This document shows positions 46,571 through 56,609 of a stretch of 64,000 bases of DNA, piece by piece (the stretch's first letter is position 1; each line of letters starts with the position of its first letter). A program made the translations under genes and the position numbers. Origin of the DNA: Rhizophlyctis rosea (taxonomy: Eukaryota; Chytridiomycota; Chytridiomycetes; Rhizophlyctidales; Rhizophlyctidaceae); the NCBI GenBank assembly GCA_027596075.1, contig JADGJC010000010.1, forward strand, positions 58,435-122,434. The letters are read 5' to 3'. The notes below the pieces were generated by a model, which was not told where the DNA came from, ran no database searches, and was given only the letters and a program-made list of their open reading frames with translations.

Positions 46571-49119
46571 TCAACTTCCGTAATATTGATATTGCGACGC
46601 ATTATTCAAGAGAGATGCAACGGAAGATCTGCTCTGCGTCGCCACTGTCTGCTGGACCATTCCTGATCCATAAGCTCCCGATTCATAATGATTTCCCCAA
46701 GTTGTATTTGCCATCGCCGTCGGTACCTGATTATAATTCGCGGTTGCTGGTGGCACGACTGAAGAGTGATTGTAACTCGCTTGTGGCATAATTGGGGACT
46801 GATTGTAATTCGCCGTTGCGGGTGCCGCCACTGAAGACTGATTGTAATTCGCAGTTGCAGTTGCTGATGGTCTTGCCGAGGGTCGATTAGAGGTAGCTGT
46901 TGCTGGTAGCCTTGCGGAGGATTCATTCGACGTGGCCGTTGCTGGTGGCCTTGCGGAAGATCGATTTCGCGCTGCCGTTCCGGGTGGCCTCGCGGGTGAC
47001 CGACTCGAAGTTGCTTTGGATGATGGTCTTGTAGAGGTCCGACTCGGAGCCAGTGTTGCTGGCGGTATGACTGGCGGTATTACTGGCGGTATTACTGGCG
47101 ATTGAGTTGGAGTGTCTGTTGCTGGCGGTTCCGCTGACGACTGATCTGGATTTGTTGGTGCTGGTAGTACTATGAGGTGTGGAGCCGGAGTCGGTGGGGC
47201 CGGCGTTGGAGGCGGAGGAAATGAGAACCCATCCGGCAGTGGTGCCGCCTCGAATAGCGTCCCCCCCACCAACTCCTTTCCGCCAATAGCGCGTGCAACA
47301 TCCTCTGTACCAACTCTCACAATCCTTACTGGGCATTCCCATTCAACCTCCCGCGGTGGTCCACTGACAATATTGACTGCGGTTTCCAATTTCTTCTTCA
47401 TGCCACCAGAAACATCGCCCTCCGCTCCCTTTCCCACCCGGTCCAAAGCCCCACCCTCCACCTTTCGGCTCACTCTATCCACAGTCACCTTCCCAACCCT
47501 CACAGGTAACGGATGACCTTCAGGAACAGGTTCTTTTGGATCCCCAGTCCACACTCCATCAACATCCGTAACATAGACGCATCCCCGTTTCGGCTTGAAC
47601 TTCCACGCACACGACACCATGATGTCATCCCCACTTACAATGCCGCAACCCCAACTTGGACTAGCCACAACATCACCGTGCAAAACCGGTACCATCCCCG
47701 CACTCAAAATGGTTTCCACTTTATCTAGCAGCGCCGAACATGACTCGTATGGTGGTGGGGCGGGCCGTGCCTCGTACCCTCGTTCCCACTTCCCATCCAA
47801 ATGCTCCGAAGGCGTCACCGTAGCAGCCGGAACACCCTTCTCAATCAAAGAGGTAACCACAAAGCGGTTCAAAGAACTGACGATGTTGCGTGTAGTGGCA
47901 ATTCCCATGATGTACTTCTGTTTCACATCGGCTTCTACTTCCGTTGTTGAAAAGCCGGGAGCTAGTGCGTATGCATGGGCGTGTGGGTGGCCATATGAGC
48001 CTGCACCGTGGATGATGATTGCGCGTTCAGGTGGTCGGATGGTGGTAAGTAGTTGCAGAAGGGTTTGTAGTTGTGCAATGGGTGCGAGGACGGGTACCGG
48101 GGATGGCTTTGTGGTGAGAACACTCCCTCCGAGTTTGATGATAATGTCTACTCCACGTGGTGTAGTCACCACCGGCAGTGAAGGTGCTACGTGAAACTAA
48201 TGAAAGCAGTTTGTATGAAGATACTGACTGAGACTTGTCATTCGGGTAGGGAAGATCATACCTGATGGATACTGTCCATAGCGGCATGCCGAGCACCCCT
48301 TGAAGTACCTTCTTCAGTTTCGTCAGGTTCCTTCTCCTTCAAGATGGCTTGGATGGCATTCTGGACTTGCTTGTAAGGGATGTAGTTTGCACCCAGAGTT
48401 TCCGCTGCAGGACCCAACCGTGCCAGGAGTGTCGCGTATATGTTCTTTACATTCCGCTCTCCCTTCTTGATCTCCTCTTTAATCATATCACGAAGTAAAT
48501 CGCATCTACGGTGCTGATCGATCTCGTGCATTGTATGGTTATGCGTAGCGCTGTCGGCAACTGTTCTGCGCAAATGAACAAGACCAGTTGTCATGTCATG
48601 TTCAACGCGTACACGCAATGGGCATGTTTTCTCGAGGTTGGCAAAAGGCTGATGTCGCCGACGTTTCGCCGGTGGAGGTGTGTCAGAGCCCATGGCGGCA
48701 GAGGATGAGCCTTGCCCAGGTGTAACTTCCGAAGAGGACTCTGTGGCAACCGGTGCTTCAGACGTTTTAGATCCCCTTGGATCACAAGACGTTAGGAAAG
48801 GCAACCACACCCCGTTGACTTTATTCTCACCTCTTTTTGGGCTTTCCGCGTTTGTCGTTGTTGAAGAAACAAGCAAAGTATTGGTGTTTGCTATTGCCAG
48901 TGGCATCTCTTTTTCCACCTGTAGCTACTTGCCTATTTCACGTAGCCGTCAGCTTTGATACTCACGCGGCTGAGCTCGAGCATTCAGACGTTACCACAAA
49001 TTGTTTACGCTTGGCCAGACTTGGTTAAACTCTGAGATTGTCACCGTCATCGGCGACGCCAGGTTGAACCATAGTTCCCTTCGATCCGCTAATTGCTGAT
49101 AGGTGAGGGGGCCGAACAT
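46571..49119 (-). CDS. Fusion: FAR1/MULE-type zinc module plus isopentenyl phosphate kinase
   Basis: Exons 49119-48995, 48932-48831, 48775-48262 and 48196-46571 fit in frame (788 residues). Residues 25-156 look like a transposase-type WRKY-GCM1/FAR1 zinc domain: TISEFNQVWPSVNNLW, HQYFACFF (Cys63), TCPLRVRVEHD (Cys127) and THNHTM (His154, His156). A helical stretch (LLRDMIKEEIKKGERNVKNIYATLLARLG) follows. Exon 4 is a full isopentenyl phosphate kinase: VDIIIKLGGSVLTTK, IIIHGAGSYGHPHAHAY with the catalytic His, VLHGDVVASPSWGCGIVSGDD, VYVTDVDGVWTGDP and GDVSGGMKKKLETA. IPK converts isopentenyl phosphate to the diphosphate. The last 200 residues are Pro/Ala/Ser/Asn repeats. The kinase frame has no ATG of its own; an ATG at 48279 (MDSIHQ) at the end of exon 3 could start a free kinase. 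Confidence 0.75.
46640..47130. repeat. Degenerate in-frame minisatellite in the IPK tail
   Basis: This part of the IPK exon consists of imperfect units encoding variants of ATANYNQSS and RPPATATSNRSSA, with most units 36-48 bases. A 12-base tandem at about 47060-47100 encodes PVIP three times over. The repeats keep the reading frame. Unit number probably varies between strains. Confidence 0.7.
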
Positions 49120-49479
49120 GGTGGCCTCGATAAACGCCACTGTATTGTATCGATTGTGTAACAGGTTTTGTTTTTTGATGGGAAAACCATAGCGAGGTGA
49201 AAGCAAGTCTCCAAGTTGGGAAGTTGGGAACTCTGAAAGGTGATAACATCATGCATCACGCGAACATGCGAGTAAACAAAGCCACACCCGACCAACACCC
49301 GCCTCCCCCCAAAGACCTCTCTTCCCCCAGATCTGCCTCTGGTTTTTCTTTTGCATCTCGCGCTACCAAGCACTTTTAATCATCTTTGGCAAATTGAAGC
49401 GTTCTGTTGCAATAAACTTTATCCACTGAAGCTCCAGAGTATTTGGCCAGTTACCACCTGACAGAAATTGTCCTCTTCG

Positions 49480-50978
49480 ATGCTTTTTTCTCGGTCTCGG
49501 TCCGTGTCAGTAGTGACGGCAACTACACAACGATACCTCTCAACACAAGTGACAGCAAAACCTTTGCTTGAAGCAGACTATACTGTAGACCATGTGGTAA
49601 ATACAATTGAAACACGACTCTTCCGGCGGGGAACTCTTTGTTTACAGTGGTAACTCATTATAGGTCATAGGGGCTGGAGCTGTCGGTTTGGCGGTCGCGG
49701 AACGGCTCTCCAGGCAAAGTGGCACTACAACACTAGTTTTGGAGCGGCACGCCGCGTTTGGGAACGAGACGTCATCAAGAAACTCAGAAGTCATCCATGG
49801 TGCGATATCGCTGTTGACGGTCAGTGGCAAAGCACGCGATGTTCATCAATCTACCGATCATAGCTGGCATATACTATCCACCGGCATCATTGAAAACCCG
49901 TCTGTGCATTCGAGGGAAACAGCTTCTATATTCGCTGTGTGAACGACACAACATTCCTCACAAGCGTATTGGAAAATGGATCGTTGCTACAAACGACCAG
50001 CAGATCGGTGAATTGGAAAAGATCAAGACGCGAGCTGAAGCATTGGATGTGCCCGTTCACATCATCTCCGGAGAGGAAGCCAGAAAGATAGAACCAAATG
50101 TACAGGCGGTGCGCGTGCTTGTGAGTCCGACGACCGGGATCATTGATTCACATGCATATATGGACTTTTTGGAGGTACGGTTTGATCCGTTGTTTGGCCG
50201 CATGTCAACTGCCTCAGCTGTCGTCTCATCGCAAGTTCATCAGAGGCGAATAGAGGAGCAGGGAGGCGACGTAGTCTATCGAACATCCGTCACCGACATA
50301 AAGCCAACAACCAACGGCTACCTCATCACCACTCCCGAGTCCACCATCCAAACCAAAACCCTAATCAACGCCGCCGGCCTCAACGCAGACAAAATCGCAA
50401 GCTTCCTCCTGCCCGACGAAGCCATGAAACTTTTCAAAATATACCCCTGCAAAGGCCGATACTACTCTCTCCGCGGACGTCAGCCTCCCGTCTCTCGCTT
50501 GATTTATCCTGTCCCCGAAGCCAATTTGCGTGGACTCGGGATCCATTGTACTTTGGATATGGCTGGGAAAGTGAAGTTTGGGCCCGATACGATATATACG
50601 GATCGGAGAGATGATTATGGGTTGGATGATGATGAGGAGTTGCATGATAAGTTTTTTGAGGCTATTCGGAGGTATATGCCGGGTGTGAGAAGGGAGGCCT
50701 TGTATCCGGATTATGCAGGGTTGAGGTGTGTCTCTTGTTGTTTGCGCTTGTCGTTCGCCTGACTTCCCTCCTCAAAGTCGTCTTATCATTAACCACGTTG
50801 TGTGTGCCGTATCAACAGATCAAAACTATCAGGTCCGGGCGAACCGTTCCGTGACTTTGTCGTGGAGGTCCCCAACGGGTTTCCGAACTTTGTGAACCTG
50901 GTCGGCATTGAGTCGCCGGGGCTGACGGCATCTCCTGCCATTGCGGAACGGGTCGCGCAATTGCTCGATTTGGAGTGA
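49480..50978 (+). CDS. L2HGDH: L-2-hydroxyglutarate dehydrogenase, mitochondrial
   Basis: Four exons encode an FAD-dependent enzyme of the DAO family. The N-terminus ([24 protein letters not shown]) is Arg/Ser-rich without acids, as in a mitochondrial presequence. The dinucleotide motif is [19 protein letters not shown], then [26 protein letters not shown], the L2HGDH signature, formed by splicing out 49796-49861 or close to it. Further motifs are [51 protein letters not shown] and [18 protein letters not shown]. The last exon gives [14 protein letters not shown] and [20 protein letters not shown]. The enzyme oxidises L-2-hydroxyglutarate to 2-oxoglutarate. The stretch [14 protein letters not shown] after MDFLE is open but unlike the family, so an unrecognised intron or insert is possible there. 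Confidence 0.9.
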
Positions 50979-51224
50979 TTCACTGGGTGGATCGTGTAGA
51001 CAACTAATTTAGACATTAGCGATAGTTGAAATATATATGTATATAGATGGCGATTCTAAAAGCATATTGTAAATATTCATAGGTTGATAGTGAGGCTGTA
51101 GATGATAGTGTCTCCAACGAATAACATAGCAACAGCTACTGGTGACCAACAAGTATATTTTCATTACAAATACTACATATTCCGTTTGCTGATCTTGCCG
51201 GCAATATTCCGTTAAATAGTATGA

Positions 51225-51269
51225 GCTCCTTCAGAGGATCGAACCCTGCCACTAAACTCCACAAGGAGC
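51225..51269 (-). other. Truncated tRNA-like element with B-box
   Basis: On the minus strand GCTCCTT pairs with AAGGAGC as a 7-bp acceptor-like stem. Inside is a full T-arm: CAGGG, loop TTCGATC, CTCTG (five pairs with one G-T). The sequence GGTTCGATCC is a perfect Pol III B-box. The 14 bases between the 5' stem and the T-arm resemble an A-box only loosely. At 45 nt it lacks an anticodon arm, so it is not a working tRNA. It could be a tRNA remnant or the head of a tRNA-derived SINE. Confidence 0.45.
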
Positions 51270-52398
51270 AAGCGTCCACCAAAAGTCCAAAGCGTCAAAA
51301 AGTATGAATAAGAATGCGCGCTAGCGTTCCGAGGATCACGACTCCTGTCACTCCTGGCAAAGGCTGCAAGTGCACAGGCTTACGCTCCCCCTCCCACCAA
51401 CCACCATCCAGGGCCGTGAGCCCGGCAGCTGTGCGCCTGACACCTGGTGCGGGGTGGCGCTCCGTGCCTCCGTGGCTTCGCCTCCTGCAAGGACTCTGGC
51501 GTTTTCGTCGAGTCTGGTCATTTAGACAATATTGAACAACATCAATAGTCGGTCAAGATGGTGGGCAGATATGTTGGACAACCACTTGACGATAAAGAGT
51601 ATAAAGAGTCCCAGACAAGCACGCACCGATCGAAAGTCTCCATCCGCATTTTTCAATCATTCTGAAATGGCTCTGTTCAAGTCATGGACGATAGAAGGGA
51701 TGTGGGTATTTTCAAGTTGGGATGGATATATTGCGGTCAAATTGGCCTGTCCCACATGCACCAAGCATAGCTAGCACGATTTTGAAAGCAGCCAGCACCC
51801 GCTGTCTTTTATGTAATCATTGGATATCCGGGTGTGCAACCCCCTGCGAACTTTCCATAATGCGCAAAATTCAAAAACTCACTGCATCTGTGGTAACCAG
51901 AAAAGTCAATTCGACTGCCTGCCGCAAGCGAGCCTCGGGTCACTTGGTCGATTGTGGCTGTGTATTTCATGCGTCCTCACATCGTGGAATCCGCCTCCGA
52001 GTGGGGTAACAAGGCACGTATGCTCGGCAACTCTCAAAATGGGAAAGGCTGGCTGGCTGGAGCTTCGGTGAGGACAAATGTGTCTGAAGGATGAACACCG
52101 TTTGGGATATTTTCTCTTCCTATCAGAAGCGTTGCACAAGTGGCTCCATTCACGATGACCGATTGAAGTCTGCCTGTCTTCTTGGCGTGCTTGGGCAACT
52201 ATAGGCATCGAGCTACCGTAGAATTTCAACCTTATTTCGCTTGCCATGTGAAAACGGCGTCACAGCGGCCTCTTGGAATGTGCGTGCCGTTATGCAAGAA
52301 GATCATTGGTGTGAGTGGCATGCCGTTTCCTTGACAAATTGAAACATTGGAGCACACTATAGCACCAGACAGTGCATCAGACGGAATGGATAAGAGGA

Positions 52399-52408
52399 GT
52401 ATATAAGG
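52399..52408 (+). promoter_or_regulatory. TATA box of the small secreted protein gene
   Basis: The sequence GTATATAAGG lies 140 bases before the ATG of the small secreted protein. It is a good TATA-box match and would place the transcript start near 52430. TATA promoters are typical of strongly regulated genes. Confidence 0.55.
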
Positions 52409-52548
52409 TACAAGACCATCGATCGGTGGGCCTTTCTACACCCTCAAATCCATACAAATCAACGGTAGTTGTCATTGGTCATCAAAAAGGTTCCGCAAAG
52501 TTACTAACCCCGCTCCTTTAACAACTCCACTCAGCAACATAATCAAAG

Positions 52549-52782
52549 ATGCTCGCCAAATTTACAGCCCTGACCCTTCTCCTCGCCTTAACGGTCTCCG
52601 CCGCTCCAGCCCCGCAAAGCTCCACCTGCGTCGGCACCTATGACAAATGCGTCAACGGCATGCCCGAGTCCTGCCTCAATGGCGTTCTGATTTACCGTTC
52701 CACCTGCCCCTCAGGCTGCTGGTGCGCTGAGTGGTATCAATACGGTTCACGGCAATTTGGGTGCAAATGCTCCGGATGGTGA
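52549..52782 (+). CDS. Small secreted cysteine-rich protein
   Basis: A single exon of 77 residues. Residues 1-18 form a strong signal peptide (MLAKFTALTLLLALTVSA), followed by APAPQS. The mature part has about 55 residues with eight Cys (in STC, DKC, ESC, STC, SGC, WC, FGC, KC), enough for four disulfides, and several Trp, Tyr and Gly. No family is recognised. Proteins of this size and Cys content are common among secreted effectors, antimicrobial peptides and wall components of fungi. The TATA box and the ATG context support a real gene. It may be unspliced. Confidence 0.7.
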   Translation: MLAKFTALTLLLALTVSAAPAPQSSTCVGTYDKCVNGMPESCLNGVLIYRSTCPSGCWCAEWYQYGSRQFGCKCSGW

Positions 52783-53154
52783 TGTAGATAGCATTTTGAC
52801 AAGGCCCGGACATGGAGGGCAGAGGTTGCTGGGAAACATTGTGTAATATAGTCAGTTCACTTTCCAGCCACCTTGTCAAATGGGTATTATAATACTATGC
52901 ATATGCCAAAGATTGCGCAGACATATCACAATTGCTTCAATTCTTCAGTTGGTGTGATGCTCACTCGCACAAATACAATCGGAACATCCGCCCATAGACA
53001 TAGCTACCATCATTGACAATCCTAATGTGTGGAGGGGGTTTCAAGTTGTTCACGCCCAAAATGCCACCCTTCGGTAGCTACAACAGTGGAGGCCATCACA
53101 TTTGCTGCCTTGCCTCCCCCCCCCCCCAACACCACCACACATATTGGCCCTTAC
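52783..53154. other. Convergent 3' region
   Basis: This region lies between the convergent stops of the small secreted protein and the RNase H-like gene. It contains a run of 12 C at about 53116-53127. No gene is visible. Confidence 0.45.
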
Positions 53155-54129
53155 TTAAATATCTCCCGGCATAATTGCTAAAAATATTTCCTCCGAGTTC
53201 CAGTATGGACGGATACGGTAACTCTCCGGGAAAGCACTAGCTTCAAACTTCACTCCTGGGTGGCCAAAGGAGATTGAACTCTCAAACACACTTGCTGCAA
53301 ACCCATTGAACTGGGTTGTGATGTGTATCGGCACCGGAAGATCCTGCACAACCAAGATGTTTTTGGATGTGAGTCTCACGGTTTTTGACACTCCTGGTTG
53401 TGGCAGAATGTCCAAAGTAAATGACGGCAAGACGCCAATGATGGGGTATCCGCCTCCTTTGCCGGAAATGATGCGGAGTGGGGATGGGTCGGTGAGTGTG
53501 TGGAGAGTCGATAGGCCGAATGTGTCGACAAGGAACTGGGCATCTATTAAAGTGCGGTGGTCGCTGGATCCGGTCATAAAGTCCGTGGAGATGTTGACGT
53601 CTTGGTTGCCCACTCGCGCTTGGAGGGCGAATATCAAATTGGGGTAGAAGATTGAAAAGGAGGAAGGTGGGTAAGGAGTGTCAGGGTTAGCAGCTGCACG
53701 GGCAAGGCCATCTGCATGGGCGTTTTGGTTGCGTGGGATACGATTAACCGTGATTTCGCCAAATTGACGAGCTAGTCCTGTGGCAATGGCGTGATGGATT
53801 GCCAAAGTTTTGTTGTTGACAGTATATGAGCCGGCCAGTTGCTTGAGGACAAGTTCGGAGTCGCCTTTGATGGTGAGCGAGACTTGTTTGGGGTTGATGG
53901 TTTGCAAGTCGCGGAGAAGGGCGCGCAAGCCGTTGATAAGGCCCAGATATTCCGCGATGTTGTTGGTAACAAGGGTTTTTGTGGATACGCTGCCTGCGCG
54001 CTCGAACAGAAGGTTGGTGGGGTGCGGGTCTTTATTCCCATAGTAAGCGACGGCGCCCCAACCTCCCTTGCCAGGGTTTGGAATGGCGGAACCATCGAAG
54101 AAGAGTTGGAACTCGGCTGGCTTGGTCAT
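53155..54129 (-). CDS. RNase H-like protein with unknown C-terminal domain
   Basis: A single exon of 324 residues. Residues 1-150 are an RNase H fold of the RVT_3/plant type. The four acidic catalytic residues are all present: Asp12 (FFDGSAIPNPGKGGWGA), Glu60 (NNIAEYLGLINGLRALL), Asp90 (TIKGDSELVLKQL) and Asp140 (RNQNAHADGLARAAAN). This suggests cleavage of RNA in RNA-DNA hybrids. The C-terminal 170 residues are predicted beta-rich (ILDIL, KNILVVQDLPVPIHITTQF, GFAASVFESSISFGHPG) and have a faint likeness to retropepsin-like folds, but no D-T/S-G active site. The gene could be host RNase H or derived from a retroelement; no reverse transcriptase is nearby. Confidence 0.8.
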   Translation of the reverse strand: MTKPAEFQLFFDGSAIPNPGKGGWGAVAYYGNKDPHPTNLLFERAGSVSTKTLVTNNIAEYLGLINGLRALLRDLQTINPKQVSLTIKGDSELVLKQLAGSYTVNNKTLAIHHAIATGLARQFGEITVNRIPRNQNAHADGLARAAANPDTPYPPSSFSIFYPNLIFALQARVGNQDVNISTDFMTGSSDHRTLIDAQFLVDTFGLSTLHTLTDPSPLRIISGKGGGYPIIGVLPSFTLDILPQPGVSKTVRLTSKNILVVQDLPVPIHITTQFNGFAASVFESSISFGHPGVKFEASAFPESYRIRPYWNSEEIFLAIMPGDI

Positions 54130-55121
54130 TGTTCAAAATGGGCTGTCTGCTTTATGTGGATTAGTTTGTGGAGAAAAGGTCTGCGTGTGAAGTCTGTCGA
54201 GTGAAAGCTCACCGGACCTTAGCTAACCTTGGTGATCTTGGGTTGCGTATGTAGCTTTGAGGAGTAGATGTAGATAAAGGGAGCTGACTTGACAGGAGAT
54301 GGGAAGGGAAAAAAGGCAACCATGGTCCACGCAGCTTCATGGGCAATCAGATTAAAATTTGACACCCGGGCAGGCATGCTTTGTGTGACAGGCTGACGAG
54401 TTGCAGGTGTCTTGCCCTGCCTGCGTTGCACTCGGTTTCAGCAACCCACTTTGCTGCTCTGTTTGTAAATATTATGCTCCGTATCATCTCAAGCCAAATC
54501 GAGGCATTCCACAGCATCAATAATAGGTGAATTAGTCGCAGATATCAAAAGGTCGGTCTCACGAAACTAACAGTATGTTCACTAAATATGTTCCAAGACG
54601 GGCGGTCAAGAACACCAAGTCGATGCACAAAGCCCCCTTAAGGCATTGCGAGAATGCTCTACTGCTTGGTCCCAGACCTCTCTCACCAACACTTGTCCAC
54701 AACCATGCGTGACTTCATACTACAAAACGAAGTCAAGTACTTTTGGAGTCGGGGTTGGTTTGGCAACAAAGGTCACAAGCATTGGGCAATGATTCGTATA
54801 CCCAACCTCAAGGATCACATTCCCGTCTATATACATATATTCCCAGGAGGAACCCGCACGTTTACAAAGTCAAACTTGATCCCAGGAACTGCACTGTGGG
54901 GATCGATTCAGCAAGCAGAAAACATAAACGCAAAACAAACATACGAACAAGCAACTGACACATATTGGTGCGTAAGGATTGCGCGCATCTTCATGCACCA
55001 TCCACTGTTGCGGTGCATCAAAGCGTCTTAGCAGCAGCTTCAAAATCAAAGAATCCCGGGACTGGCACCGCTAAAACACTGTGATGATTTGCTGGTAAGT
55101 TCAAGCAGGCAACATGCATAG
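54130..55121. other. Intergenic region
   Basis: About 1 kb lies between the RNase H-like gene start and the stop of the unknown gene at 55122, both on the minus strand. It contains one plus-strand open frame of 125 codons, listed separately. No repeat or RNA gene was seen. Confidence 0.4.
54654..55031 (+). CDS. Doubtful small open frame
   Basis: This plus-strand frame of 125 codons has balanced, protein-like composition (for example DFILQNEVKYFWSRGWFGNKGHKHWAMIRIPN and KTYEQATDTYWCVRIARIF-like segments). It has no recognised family, no intron and no clear promoter. MRDFILQNEV, 17 codons in, is another start. It may be a gene, a fragment or chance. Confidence 0.25.
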   Translation: MLYCLVPDLSHQHLSTTMRDFILQNEVKYFWSRGWFGNKGHKHWAMIRIPNLKDHIPVYIHIFPGGTRTFTKSNLIPGTALWGSIQQAENINAKQTYEQATDTYWCVRIARIFMHHPLLRCIKAS

Positions 55122-56609
55122 TCAAAGCGGCACAACAATCACAGACCTTTGAGTAAGTGCTTTCATCGCCTCAGCTGCTACCTCTTCCATCGCTGCTCCA
55201 CCTTCCCCCGCCAGATCAAAAGCTCCGACTGCCCCATCACGGGCCTTCCTGGCCAATGCTGCGCATTCTGACCAGTCAAATTGAGTTGGGTGTTGGATAA
55301 AGTAATCCCCTTTCAGGTTGCACAGACCCTCCCCAAAAAAGTGACACCTCATTTCTAGCGCGTTCACCCAACCATCCAGAAAGAGCCAGTACATCATCGA
55401 AAGGACTATGGGTATACGATGAGATCAGCAACCTGCCACTTTTCGAAATGCGTTTATATCACTATCCCATCGATGACCACCAGCTTTGATTTCCTCCGCC
55501 ACCACCTCAGCCGCCCTGCTCGGATGAGGGTTGAATTGCTGGAAGGAGGGCTGTCTGCTGAATTTACCAGTTTCCGCATCATATTCAAACGCCATCCAAG
55601 CGTCGCCTGTGCTTGATAGACCCCGGATAGGAGTAATAGGGAGATTTTTCTGACGATTTATGTAATCTGCCGCTGCAGGTTTTCACATCAGAGATAGATA
55701 TGCATTAGGCAATGTATGTCGGAACGAGTTTGAGTGTTTTTTACACTTACTGCTGAGTTCACACAAAATTCGGGCCAGGTCCTTGTCCTCTTCTATCAGA
55801 GTTTCTGCTTCAATGACCAATAATATGATCTGGTTGAATGCTCTACAGTAAGATGCAATGCAACCCTGGGAGGTGTCGGATGTGACAAAGAAGTGGGAGG
55901 TTCTAATGATGCGCCCTTGGAAAGCGTCCAGAATGACTTGAATGAACTGTGGCAATACAGAACAGTCAAGCAACTGCATTGTAAAAGCACACGAAATGCG
56001 ACAGTTTACCCACTGCATGGATACGGTTTGTCTTTGCATACCCATTCGGGGCATTCTTCACAGCTCCAAACATATTCTGCGCACGGCCCAGATCGATGAC
56101 GCATTGTCGGTACATCGCTTTTGGCAACAGCGCAGACTTGCACTCAAGGAGGTCGAATGCACTGACTTTGTTGCGGGGATCAAGGTTGAATATTGGGGCG
56201 ACGTCAGCAAATTGCAGTTTGCTGAAACTTTTGGTCAGAGCGGCTGGTGTTGGGCAGAGCGACATCAACGATAGGATTTGCAAAACGAGCGACGAGTTGA
56301 AATGACCCTCATACTTTTGGCCTCCAAGACTGTTTCCACACTCATAGCTGATTGATGCATGATCCTCATGAAGGCCAGATATCCTTCTTTGGTCTCGTTC
56401 GCATCCGCGAATATCTCGCACAAAGATGTGGTTTCTGTAAAATCGCCCAGTTCATCAAACTTCGCGGCTATTGCCATTTCGCGCAAGTTGTTGAATCCGA
56501 TCTTCTTCATCGTTTGTAGAGGGTTCCGATGCTGCTCATCCTCTACCATGTCCAACTTCTGTTTCGTGGAGATAACGTTTAAAGCGAAGGAGGACGAACT
56601 ACCCGTCAT
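55122..56609 (-). CDS. Unknown multi-exon protein
   Basis: About five exons can be joined from MTGSSSSFALNVISTKQKLDMVEDEQ at 56609 to the stop after TQRSVIVVPL at 55122, giving some 430 residues. Segments in order are NPLQTMKKIGFNNLREMAIAAKFDELG, ALTKSFSKLQFADVAPIFNLDPRNKVSAFDLLECK, FIQVILDAFQGRIIRTSHFFVTSD, EAETLIEEDKDLARILCELS, ADYINRQKNLPITPIRGLSSTGDAWMAFEYDAETGKF, and VLSMMYWLFLDGWVNALEMRCHFFGEGLCNLKGDYF. Three of four junctions are clean; the one near 56020-55970 is uncertain. No family is recognised. A P-loop-like motif lies just upstream on the same strand and could belong to a longer first exon. Confidence 0.5.

Larger units (their letters stand above)
50979..52548. other. Intergenic region with tRNA-like element
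   Basis: About 1.6 kb lies between the L2HGDH stop and the small secreted protein start. It contains the tRNA-like fold at 51225-51269 and a TATA box at 52399-52408, both listed separately. Several overlapping frames of 70-113 codons carry no motif. The 3' flank of L2HGDH is AT-rich with short TA runs (about 51030-51050). Confidence 0.5.

Noticed and set aside
47172..48194. Plus-strand frames across the IPK exon
   Set aside because: They are antisense to the kinase domain, which carries the catalytic motifs on the minus strand.
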